A stretch of DNA of 57,378 bases, from positions 1 through 57,378 of the forward strand of contig CANGZP010000006.1 of NCBI GenBank assembly GCA_947458475.1. The letters run 5' to 3'. The number at the start of each line of letters is the position of its first letter. The stretch's first letter is position 1. Made by a program: the position numbers and the translations under genes. Shown piece by piece: positions 25,600 through 32,972 of the stretch. This DNA comes from Cyclobacteriaceae bacterium (GTDB lineage: Bacteria > Bacteroidota > Bacteroidia > Cytophagales > Cyclobacteriaceae). The notes beneath the pieces were generated by a model. That model made no database searches. It had not been told where the DNA came from and saw only the letters and a program-made list of their open reading frames with translations.

Positions 25600-28077
25600 T
25601 CAATAGATGAATTGGTCTGTAATCCTCAGAGGAAAGTTGGAATAAAGTTCAACCGTTGCTGATGTTCTTAAGGTTCTTGCTCTACCAACGGCCTGAATCA
25701 AGTCAGCCTCAATTAGTGCCAATTGGATTTCACGTAGTTCTTCATTGTTGAAACAGTAGAACTTGAAGCTGAACCCATTAAATTCTATTTTCTGATAACT
25801 CATGGAGGTGTCCGATGTCTTGAACTCCACCCCAAGGACTTTGGCGACCATCAGATACTCCACGTTGCTGTGGTGAGGAGTCCCCACTACCGTGATGTCC
25901 TGTCCAGCCAAACTATCATACCCAGAACAGTTCCCGAAATAAATGTCTTCTACCGCGTTGGTAAATTGGTGTGTGAATGACTTAAAAGTAATTACCTTTT
26001 TATCGCCAACCTCTTTACTGATCTGCGTCACATATCGGTTAAGTGTATTTCTTGAACTTGACCTTTTGGTGTATTGGATCACTTTCCCTTTTTGTTCCAC
26101 CTCACCAACATCAAAAACCTCAACCTGGTCGCCTAATAAACGACTATATATAAAAGGACTTACTGTGGCCGATAGGATAATGATTTTCTTGTCTTTGGGC
26201 AACTCTTTTTTTATCACATAGTGGATCAGATCGGCATCCATCCAGTCTTTTACAAAATATGAACTAGAAAAAAATCCAAATAGATTGGAATCCACTTGAT
26301 AGGTTTCTGATACTTTTTTAATCATCTCATCCAAATTTAGGATTAGAACTGGTGATGTAATAATTTCTGACTGGTTCGCATTACGCAAAAGATTAATCAC
26401 ATTGGTTAAATCTTTTTGGTTTTTTTGGAGTGTTATCTCCAATCGGATTAGATCAGATATTCTTATTTTTTTTATCTGAACAAGACTATTCAGTGGGTCT
26501 TCATCAAAAATCAGGGTGTCATGATTGAATTGGCTATATAGGGCCCTTGAGTGAGTAGTGACCACTGATTCGGTACATTCTTGACTGATTTCCACCTGAT
26601 TGATGTAGCTCTGCGCTAACTGTCTATCTTCATCATTGACTTTAAAGTGGTTATTATTCGATACGATGTCATATATGATCCTAACTGCCTTCTTTGGGAG
26701 TCCAATTGAGTAGTAGTAATCAATCATCCGGTTTATTCGAGCATCCTTAAAAATGACTGGATCAGGACTTGTCTTACAATCAATAGTCATTCTTTCTTTG
26801 ACTTCATTCTTTAACGAATTAGTTGGTAAGGCAATTGTGCAGCCGGTAACTGATGTAATCAATTTAGTTTTTCCGATTGCCGTAGGTAGTTTAAAAAGAT
26901 GGATTCTATTCGAAATCGAAGTGTTGGTTATTACCTTTTGAAATTCATTTTTTAATTTATTCTCTGCATCAACCAAATTGATTTTTTTAGCTTCTGAGAT
27001 AATTTGAATTTTTCCACGCTGTTCCTTTACTTCCCCAATTAAATCATGAAGGTCACTATCTTCTTGATAAAGTGAAAAAGTATGAATTGGTTGAGGTGGA
27101 TAGTTGACGATGTTCAAATAGGGGAGTATGTTGAAATTGTTTTCGGTGTATTGAGTCATGCCCTGTTCATTGAACTTGGTCATCGTTTCCTTCATCATTT
27201 TCCTCCCCCCTTTCACATTGATAAGGTTGGTGGCCAACCCGAACAACTGATCATGGTGGAGCCATTCACCTTTAAAAAATTGATCAAGAATCTTAACCCT
27301 AGACCTAGCCATAGTCCAGTCAATTTTCACCTGTTCCTCGCCCTCACGGACTAGTGTGCCGGAACTTGGAGAAATAGAGGAACTTCTATACTTAATATAT
27401 AGAATTGTCTTTTTTTCTCCCAGATTATCTTCTAGTTCACCCACCTCAACACTACATCCTTGTAAGGGGGCAGTAATCAATCTGGTTCTCCCCTTATCGA
27501 AAGTGATTTGAGTGATTGATAAAAATTCAAATAATTTCACTGTACTTACTGGCTGATAACTAAGAATCTCAGGAGATGTGCCACCAAAGAAGAATCGGGC
27601 TAAACTGAAGCATTTAGAATCGGCTTCAGGAAAGGTTTTTTTCATCCCATTAAAAATGATTTTTTGAATACCCGGGTCTACTATTTCCGAGTCTAAAAAG
27701 ATTACTACACGAAACTTGAGTAGATTATCTGAAGATGAGAAAGTCCGGTACAACAACTGTGGAGTAATATTGTGATCTACGAATCTTTGAATTACGTCCT
27801 CTGGTGAAATCTTTAATTTTTCATTATCGAAGTCCAATCCTATAACAGATTGTCTTTGCCATCCTTGGATAGACGGTGATCCATTAAAAATACCTCCTGA
27901 CCATGTGTAACTATAAGGCCGGTCAACTATTGTAGCTACTTCATTAATTGTTAATCCAGTAACTAAATTCAGTTTTTTGGAAATCTCCCCGATGGACTTA
28001 TCGGTCTTGGGTGGTTTAGTTTTTTGTGGTGTTGGGTCAATGGTGATGTAATACTTTTTTTGTTCATGGTTACTCAT
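25600..28077 (-). CDS. Primase-like (AEP-type) domain fused to an SF2-type helicase, likely element replication protein
   Basis: 825 residues from ATG 28077 (MSNHEQKKYY). Residues about 70-175 carry a primase-like pattern: VIGLDFDNE (Asp82, Asp84), KFRVVIFLD and SLARFFFGG, as in AEP/PrimPol and BT4734-type domains. The C-terminal part is a helicase: Walker A LPTAIGKTK at 397-405, an acidic Walker B FDED at 524-527, SATVS (motif III-like) and QAVGRARTLR (motif VI). Primase-helicase fusions start replication of satellites and plasmids, so this is the likely replication protein. The domain assignment is by motif only; the N-terminal part could be mis-assigned. It sits between the methylase block and the resolvase. 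Confidence 0.75.
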   Translation of the reverse strand: MSNHEQKKYYITIDPTPQKTKPPKTDKSIGEISKKLNLVTGLTINEVATIVDRPYSYTWSGGIFNGSPSIQGWQRQSVIGLDFDNEKLKISPEDVIQRFVDHNITPQLLYRTFSSSDNLLKFRVVIFLDSEIVDPGIQKIIFNGMKKTFPEADSKCFSLARFFFGGTSPEILSYQPVSTVKLFEFLSITQITFDKGRTRLITAPLQGCSVEVGELEDNLGEKKTILYIKYRSSSISPSSGTLVREGEEQVKIDWTMARSRVKILDQFFKGEWLHHDQLFGLATNLINVKGGRKMMKETMTKFNEQGMTQYTENNFNILPYLNIVNYPPQPIHTFSLYQEDSDLHDLIGEVKEQRGKIQIISEAKKINLVDAENKLKNEFQKVITNTSISNRIHLFKLPTAIGKTKLITSVTGCTIALPTNSLKNEVKERMTIDCKTSPDPVIFKDARINRMIDYYYSIGLPKKAVRIIYDIVSNNNHFKVNDEDRQLAQSYINQVEISQECTESVVTTHSRALYSQFNHDTLIFDEDPLNSLVQIKKIRISDLIRLEITLQKNQKDLTNVINLLRNANQSEIITSPVLILNLDEMIKKVSETYQVDSNLFGFFSSSYFVKDWMDADLIHYVIKKELPKDKKIIILSATVSPFIYSRLLGDQVEVFDVGEVEQKGKVIQYTKRSSSRNTLNRYVTQISKEVGDKKVITFKSFTHQFTNAVEDIYFGNCSGYDSLAGQDITVVGTPHHSNVEYLMVAKVLGVEFKTSDTSMSYQKIEFNGFSFKFYCFNNEELREIQLALIEADLIQAVGRARTLRTSATVELYSNFPLRITDQFIY

Positions 28078-28104
28078 ATAAATAAAGAGTCCCCATCCTT
28101 TCAT

Positions 28105-28489
28105 CGGTGAGGCGACTACTGGGACAGGGAAAAATAAAATCTTATGTACGTAATTTCAGAGCCTCACCTTCTGAACCTGTACTATAAAAATATACCCAAA
28201 ATGAGGAGAAAAGAGAAGGTCTGTATGCTAAGGAATTGCTAAGTTTTGAAGGCTTTTTTTATCGTAGAGGGAGCTAGTGGGGTTTTCGATTAAATTCAGA
28301 AATGCCAGTTAGAGATTTTGGGGATTTCATTATTGTAAAATGGGTTTTCCAAGAATCCTTACTCGAAAATTTGCCGTGCAAAAAGTATGTGGAGATTGTC
28401 CACTTTGCGAATCAGATTCAACTTTTCGAAAACTTACGATAAATGATTGCGTTGATTCAGGATTAGTTTTGTGTATTACAACTGAATTA
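28105..28489. other. Gene-free stretch, possible replication origin
   Basis: No gene. A palindrome GTGGA-GATTG-TCCAC at 28389-28403 and AT-rich runs lie between the replication-protein gene and the resolvase gene. An origin here would be typical for a satellite or plasmid-like element, but the sequence shows no clear iterons. Confidence 0.3.
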
Positions 28490-29116
28490 TCAAAAAGGAC
28501 ATGAATCGATGAGGTTATGTTTTGTAGCGATTTTTTTAGCCTTTAGGACAGTGCTGGTTGATGTGTTCAGATGATTGGAGATTTCTCTAATTGACCTTCC
28601 TTTATTTAGGAGCCTTATTATTTTTTGGGTTACCTCTTTTTCGATAAATTGTTTCTCTGTCTGATTGGTACCAATTGGGCGACCTAATTTTCCCCCACGT
28701 TGAACATATACCATCCTTCCGGTAGAAGTTCTCGTTTTTATATTTTCAAGCTCAAGACTATAAAGACCGGCTAAGGTTGCTGTCAGTATCCCCCAAATTA
28801 AGTTACGTTGATTTTGGGGGCGTGATTGAATACCTAAATTTCTTACAGTAACATTAACTTCATATTTTTCTAGCCACTCAAGGGTACCAATTACATCTCC
28901 CATCGAACGTCCAAGACGACTGAGTTCTTCAACTACCAAATCTTTAACTATTCCATCTTCAATCATTTTAATAAGTTTACCTGCTTCCGGCCGGTCTTTG
29001 AACCTAAGAGTTCCGCTGACTTTATCCAATAATGTCAAGTCGTAATAATCGGTATCTGCTTCAAACCTGTTCCCGGTCTGTTGAAGAGTAGATACTCTAT
29101 TATACTTTACCTTCAT
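28490..29116 (-). CDS. Serine recombinase (resolvase/invertase family)
   Basis: 208 residues. The catalytic Ser is residue 9 in YNRVSTLQQ; the resolvase domain continues with DKVSGTLRFKDRPEAGKLIKMIEDG, the VVEELSRLGRSMGDVIGTLEWL helix, and then a C-terminal HTH (SIREISNHLNTSTSTVLKAKK). Small resolvases of this size resolve cointegrates or invert DNA at a res site. Palindromic boxes directly upstream (29123-29230) are candidate binding sites. Its presence next to a replication gene suggests dimer resolution of an excised, replicating form of the element. Confidence 0.92.
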   Translation of the reverse strand: MKVKYNRVSTLQQTGNRFEADTDYYDLTLLDKVSGTLRFKDRPEAGKLIKMIEDGIVKDLVVEELSRLGRSMGDVIGTLEWLEKYEVNVTVRNLGIQSRPQNQRNLIWGILTATLAGLYSLELENIKTRTSTGRMVYVQRGGKLGRPIGTNQTEKQFIEKEVTQKIIRLLNKGRSIREISNHLNTSTSTVLKAKKIATKHNLIDSCPF

Positions 29117-29567
29117 TTTGTGGTGATTTAAATGTTAGATTAAATCTACAGCGAAATCACAACTCTGCCACCTGAAATAGGTCATACTATGCTGATTTAC
29201 AGCATCTAAATAAATCAAGATTTAAATCACTACACTTTAGGGAAGTCTTCGCACTGGTTTGTAAGCGCTGATCTGTTAAAAAGTGACTGGACCAAACTAA
29301 TCCTTTAGTTCAATTCATTTAAACAGTTAATTCTTAATCATACTGCAAAGAATAATTGCCGATCTCACTAATAATGACCGGCCCCCCGGCCCCCCTCTCG
29401 GTATCGGAACTTAACATGTCAAGTATTTGGCAATTCGGATAGGGGGGATAATTTTTTGAGTGAAATTTTTTTCAGAAAAATTTAATTTGTGACAAAAAAA
29501 TGATCTTTTATCAAAAAAAAATTTTGGCCAAAATTTCAAAAAAACAAGGAATAGGATATTTATAGGT
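29117..29567. promoter_or_regulatory. Intergenic region with palindromic boxes, possible res site
   Basis: GTGATTTAAAT (29123-29133) and its inverted copy ATTTAAATCAC (29220-29230) frame an 86-nt spacer. Inside are GATTTAA-N8-TTAAATC (29125-29146), GCTGATTTACAGC (29191-29203) and TAAATCAAGATTTA (29211-29224). Repeated inverted pairs next to a resolvase gene fit a res-type site. A poly-C/G stretch and A-rich runs follow at 29380-29540. Confidence 0.4.
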
Positions 29568-29699
29568 ATGAAGAAATTAATCATCACAGAGAATCAATTA
29601 AAAAAGTTGCTCGATTCAATTACCACAAATATTGAAGGAAGTAAAAATAAATTCAGCCTAACTGGCATAGTAGAAGACCATGGGAAGAAAAATAAGTAG
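29568..29699 (+). CDS. Small hypothetical protein, 43 residues
   Basis: ATG at 29568, preceded by AAGGA about 20 nt upstream, and a stop at 29697-29699. It reads MKKLIITENQLKKLLDSI and then TTNIEGSKNKFSLTGIVEDHGKK, with an amphipathic helix first. It overlaps the start of the next gene by 20 nt in another frame, which suggests translational coupling. No family recognised; the overlap is the main argument that it is real. Confidence 0.45.
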   Translation: MKKLIITENQLKKLLDSITTNIEGSKNKFSLTGIVEDHGKKNK

Positions 29700-29928
29700 T
29701 CAGTTAAAAGAACTCTTAGCCATAGAATCAGACTCCCATTACATTATTAAAGATGACTACTTTATTGGTCCAGATGAAATAACGGAGAAGGAGGATTCAT
29801 TCGCTAAAAGATTAATGACACTGATTGAATCGGATAAGTCTGATGAAGAAGAAATAGTGGTTATTCTTCAGCCTTTCCAACTCTACAATTTTTTTATCAA
29901 TATCCAGCGATCTATTCTCAAACCTTAG
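29680..29928 (+). CDS. Small hypothetical acidic protein
   Basis: 82 residues, rich in Glu/Asp/Lys (SQLKELLAIESDSHYII, EITEKEDSFAKRLMTLIESDKSDEEEIVVIL). It has helix-strand character and no membrane helix or known motif. It overlaps a 43-residue reading frame upstream and is co-directional with it. It could be a DNA-mimic-like or regulatory protein of the element, but this is speculation. Beyond it the base composition rises. Confidence 0.6.
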   Translation: MGRKISSQLKELLAIESDSHYIIKDDYFIGPDEITEKEDSFAKRLMTLIESDKSDEEEIVVILQPFQLYNFFINIQRSILKP

Positions 29929-30055
29929 TGAAATGAATTCCCACTTTTTCCCGCTTTAATCTTTTGGATCAGTACTCCAAAATCTTTTTTAATCTCTATT
30001 ATAGCGACAAATACTGTCAATAAATCTTTATTTATTAAATTCTTTGCAAAGGTTC

Positions 30056-30116
30056 TTGCATTTCAAAATAAAACTGACTTACCTTTGGACTATCATCAAG
30101 AACCAGTACTACTGGT
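30056..30116 (+). promoter_or_regulatory. Promoter of the small-gene operon, with inverted repeats
   Basis: TTG at 30056-30058, a 21-nt spacer and a perfect -7 box TACCTTTG at 30080-30087 match the Bacteroidota sigma-factor pattern. GGTTCTTG (30051-30058) and CAAGAACC (30097-30104) form an inverted repeat framing the promoter. ACCAGTACTACTGGT (30102-30116) is a second palindrome just after it. The next gene begins at 30239. Confidence 0.55.
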
Positions 30117-30238
30117 ACCAACCGAGTCTAACGCCACGGTGGTAAAGCGATGAGGGTTTGTGCAAACCAAAACTGTTAGTCTCCCGCATCCCCTTTCCTT
30201 TTTTGATGGTAACGCGTTTCACCTAAACACTCGTTATC

Positions 30239-30706
30239 ATGTCCAACACCCCAAGTACTCCAAATCCAGTTCCATTCGGCACTGTCACCAAGTTTCCTCC
30301 TGGCTATGGAACCTTTCCCTACATCATTCTCAAAGTAGGGTATGCAGTCTACATGCAAATCCCAATTCAGATCAATGCGCCAAGAGTAGACATCGAGCAA
30401 TATCCCGGCACCTATTTAGATGGAATTTCCGAAGAGGCAATTGCCCGCTATGCCGTAGATAAAGATTTCGAACTCCACGAATTGCTTCTTCAACATTGCA
30501 GAGATTGGAAGCGGAAAACAGAGTTTTATAGCAAGGAGAAGACAGTAAAGATCTGTCTTGTCACCGGGCCACATCGTGCCCACTATTTTCAAAATGATGA
30601 AGAACTCGTGCATTCCTCCATTCCATCGGGAGGCACTTTGCTCAGCATCCGAAATGAAGTCATTGCTATGAATGTTCCTCATTTCATCTCGCAACCTAAA
30701 TCCTAA
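30239..30706 (+). CDS. Hypothetical protein A of a small-gene operon
   Basis: 155 residues. It has a Pro-rich N-terminus (MSNTPSTPNPVPFG) and then a soluble alpha/beta-like part: YIILKVGYAVYMQIPIQINA, LDGISEEAIARYAVDKDFELHELLLQHC, KICLVTGPHRAHYFQNDEELVHSSIPSGGTLLSIRNEVIAMNVPHF. No signal peptide, no Walker or metal motif that I can name. It begins a tight cluster of four genes with 4 nt, -4 nt and 8 nt gaps, so they are surely co-transcribed. More GC-rich than the element core. Family unknown. Confidence 0.7.
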   Translation: MSNTPSTPNPVPFGTVTKFPPGYGTFPYIILKVGYAVYMQIPIQINAPRVDIEQYPGTYLDGISEEAIARYAVDKDFELHELLLQHCRDWKRKTEFYSKEKTVKICLVTGPHRAHYFQNDEELVHSSIPSGGTLLSIRNEVIAMNVPHFISQPKS

Positions 30707-30710
30707 TCCA

Positions 30711-30911
30711 ATGTCACAGAAATCCGAATTACCGAAACCTGAAGAATCTAAGGATTCGAAGGCATTGTACTACTCTGATGTTATTGAAAGCCTTAGAAGA
30801 AGATTTGCCGAACGTTTTCCCCATATCACGGTGGCGGATCGCCCCAGTCCAAGCAAAGAAACTACAATCGAAATCACCTTTATCAACCGCAAAAAATTCC
30901 CCAATCCATGA
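30711..30911 (+). CDS. Hypothetical protein B of the small-gene operon
   Basis: 66 residues from ATG 30711 (MSQKSELPKPEESKDSK); a frame from 30672 overlaps gene A and is not needed. A charged, disordered-looking N-terminus precedes DVIESLRRRFAERFPHITVADRPSPSKETTIEITF. It ends four bases into gene C (ATGA overlap). Function unknown; size and context suggest a small accessory subunit. Confidence 0.62.
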   Translation: MSQKSELPKPEESKDSKALYYSDVIESLRRRFAERFPHITVADRPSPSKETTIEITFINRKKFPNP

Positions 30912-31282
30912 ACCAGAACACCTCACTTCCAATCCTTTCTTTCACCCTGTGCTTTAGATCTAATCCAGACCAAGTGCACGAAGTCCACCATTGGAAGAGC
31001 TCGGATACCACTTTGGTAGTAAAAGCACATCCTGATGTGCCACAGATTGGATTGTTTATCGAATTGACCCATGAGCAACTTAATACACAGTTGGACCTTG
31101 GAGGTATTGCACCTGCTGTAATCCTTCAATTTGATGATCAACGACGATTTACAGGTGCAAGTCTCAGTTTGGGTACTTCAGCAGGGGCTTTTGGATTGGT
31201 CACCCAATCCAAGCAATTGCTGATTCTTCCTTTCGAGGAGAACTTCCCCATCAGCCAATTGACTCATTTTAAATTAAAATAG
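30908..31282 (+). CDS. Hypothetical protein C of the small-gene operon
   Basis: 124 residues, beta-rich with Gly-turns (LPILSFTLCFRSN, DTTLVVKAHPDVPQIGLFIELTHEQLN, GIAPAVILQFDDQRRFTGASLSLG, LLILPFEENFPISQL). No signal peptide or membrane helix. It overlaps gene B by 4 nt, so translation is likely coupled. I do not recognise a family. Confidence 0.68.
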   Translation: MNQNTSLPILSFTLCFRSNPDQVHEVHHWKSSDTTLVVKAHPDVPQIGLFIELTHEQLNTQLDLGGIAPAVILQFDDQRRFTGASLSLGTSAGAFGLVTQSKQLLILPFEENFPISQLTHFKLK

Positions 31283-31290
31283 TCTCCCAC

Positions 31291-31503
31291 ATGGCATTAC
31301 TATCTGGAAAACTCACGATTGAGGTAGAATACGAGGATTTACCCGTTCCTCTACTTGGGTATACTCGCGCAATGCTCTACCGTTCCTGTTTGGAGCAACT
31401 CTACTACCGCCGCCCTTGGGCCAGTGAAGAAGATATAAATCGTCAGCATTCCAAATTTAAGGTGAAGTTGGATTGGGGCATTAAAAAAGATAATGTTGTC
31501 TAA
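31291..31503 (+). CDS. Hypothetical protein D of the small-gene operon
   Basis: 70 residues: MALLSGKLTIEVEYEDLPVPLLGYTRAMLYRSCLEQLYYRRPWASEEDI..KVKLDWGIKKD. A beta-hairpin-like start and an aromatic helix are visible; no known motif. It follows gene C by 8 nt and is the last full gene of the cluster before a truncated reading frame at 31551. Confidence 0.62.
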   Translation: MALLSGKLTIEVEYEDLPVPLLGYTRAMLYRSCLEQLYYRRPWASEEDINRQHSKFKVKLDWGIKKDNVV

Positions 31504-31550
31504 GGTTTAACTTATTGAATTCAATGGTTTAATTTCAGAGAAGTTCAGCT

Positions 31551-31637
31551 ATGGGAAAGAAACTTGTCTTGAGCTTGTGCACCTTGCTAATGTGCTTACA
31601 CCTGTACTTTGATAAATCATTCTCAATTTTGGTTTAA
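31551..31637 (+). pseudogene. Truncated start of a secreted-protein gene
   Basis: ATG 31551 opens 28 codons starting MGKKLVLSLCTLLMCLHLYF, which has the look of a signal peptide, and then runs into the 3' end of the McrC gene on the other strand and stops. I read it as the first part of a gene cut off when the restriction-modification operon was inserted. It is short and could be chance. Confidence 0.4.
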
Positions 31638-32972
31638 GATATTTTCAACTTGTGCTTTATGATAAACATCTGTGCCACTTAAATCAAAAGGAATTACTTC
31701 TAATATTAAATCTCCTTCGTAAATAAAATTGTCAAGTTTATTCGTAAAGTTCAGATTTGATGGGTAAAGCAAAACAAGATTTGGATTCTCATTTGTGTCA
31801 TCATTGTAGGCATATCTTTTTCCATAAGCATATAATTGATACATGTCTGCCGATGAAATATTGTAGTTGCCTCTAAAAGAATTTTCATCAAGCAACTTCC
31901 ATTTCGTGTCAATTATTTTCTTCTTCTGCTGTTCTACTTTGTAAAGCACAATGTCTGGTCGTAAAGAAAACCTAGTTTCTCCTTTGTGGCTATCAACAAG
32001 AAAATATGATTTATCTTGAATTTTTATTCGGTAACCGTCAGAATATTTTTTAAACAAATAAGCAATATAATCTTCAAACACTTTCTCCATTGGGAAAAGT
32101 ATTGCCATGTTAAGGTTGTCGCCTTTAAAATTTGTAAATGATTTATTTGTCAAAAATATTTCTGACCATAACAAAAGCATTTTATATCTTGAAAGAAGTC
32201 GGCTTGGTTGTCGAACCCTTAACAAATCGTTTTTGATGTTTACCGATGAAGTTACTCCTTCAAGATGTGAGAGAACTTTGTTTATTGAATAGTAATTACT
32301 GTAACTGCTTGTCAGTTTCATCAACTTTAATAATGTAGATTTTACCAATCTGTTCGCAGGGATGTCAGGTGAATACTCGGAATACTCACAATAAAATTTT
32401 GACTTGTCGGCAAAGTTGATTTTTAGATTCTCATTGATTTTGAGTTTTCCTTTTAAGAAAGTAATATTTTCTTCATTCGAAACATAATCGGATTTCACTC
32501 CGTAATTAAAAACTGTTTCTGCTTCTTGAATATAGGACTTGATAAACACTTCAAGAATTGGAAAAGCATTTTGTGATTCAATGTGGGCTTTGCTAATATT
32601 TACGAAAGGAGAGTTTTTCAAATGCTTTAGCATTTTCAAAAAAATCATTTTCGTTTCATCTAGGACCTCCTTAACTTTGGTTTTACCTGTATGAATTTTT
32701 GGAAGTATTTCTAAATGCAAACCTTCTTTCGTTTCAATAACACCAACATAATTCTTTACCTTGATTTGTTTTCTTTTCCCTTTAGTAAATAAAGCAAAAG
32801 GTTTGTCACTGTCTTTTGAATCGTCTTGATTTTGCGAAATGTATTTATAAAAGGAGTTAAAGTGAGTCTCCGGCAAGTATAGTTCTTCCAATGTGCTTAC
32901 CGCATTAGTATCATAATCGCCTGCTGAACGGATTACACCATACTCACAAATATGAAATGCTTCTTTCTTCAA
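31623..32972 (-). CDS. mcrC: McrC-like nuclease subunit (LlaJI-type R2)
   Basis: 449 residues. McrC features: an N-terminal KQIKVKNYVGVIETKEGLHLEILPKI, the central helical FVNISKAHIESQNAFPILEVFIKSYI, and a C-terminal PD-(D/E)XK-type site RPDIVLYKVEQQKKKIIDTKWK (Asp, then Asp-x-Lys). In McrBC and LlaJI systems this protein gives the nuclease activity when bound by the GTPase. The start overlaps the end of McrB by 4 nt. Last gene of the four-gene operon; its 3' end abuts a truncated plus-strand reading frame. Confidence 0.92.
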   Translation of the reverse strand: MKKEAFHICEYGVIRSAGDYDTNAVSTLEELYLPETHFNSFYKYISQNQDDSKDSDKPFALFTKGKRKQIKVKNYVGVIETKEGLHLEILPKIHTGKTKVKEVLDETKMIFLKMLKHLKNSPFVNISKAHIESQNAFPILEVFIKSYIQEAETVFNYGVKSDYVSNEENITFLKGKLKINENLKINFADKSKFYCEYSEYSPDIPANRLVKSTLLKLMKLTSSYSNYYSINKVLSHLEGVTSSVNIKNDLLRVRQPSRLLSRYKMLLLWSEIFLTNKSFTNFKGDNLNMAILFPMEKVFEDYIAYLFKKYSDGYRIKIQDKSYFLVDSHKGETRFSLRPDIVLYKVEQQKKKIIDTKWKLLDENSFRGNYNISSADMYQLYAYGKRYAYNDDTNENPNLVLLYPSNLNFTNKLDNFIYEGDLILEVIPFDLSGTDVYHKAQVENILNQN

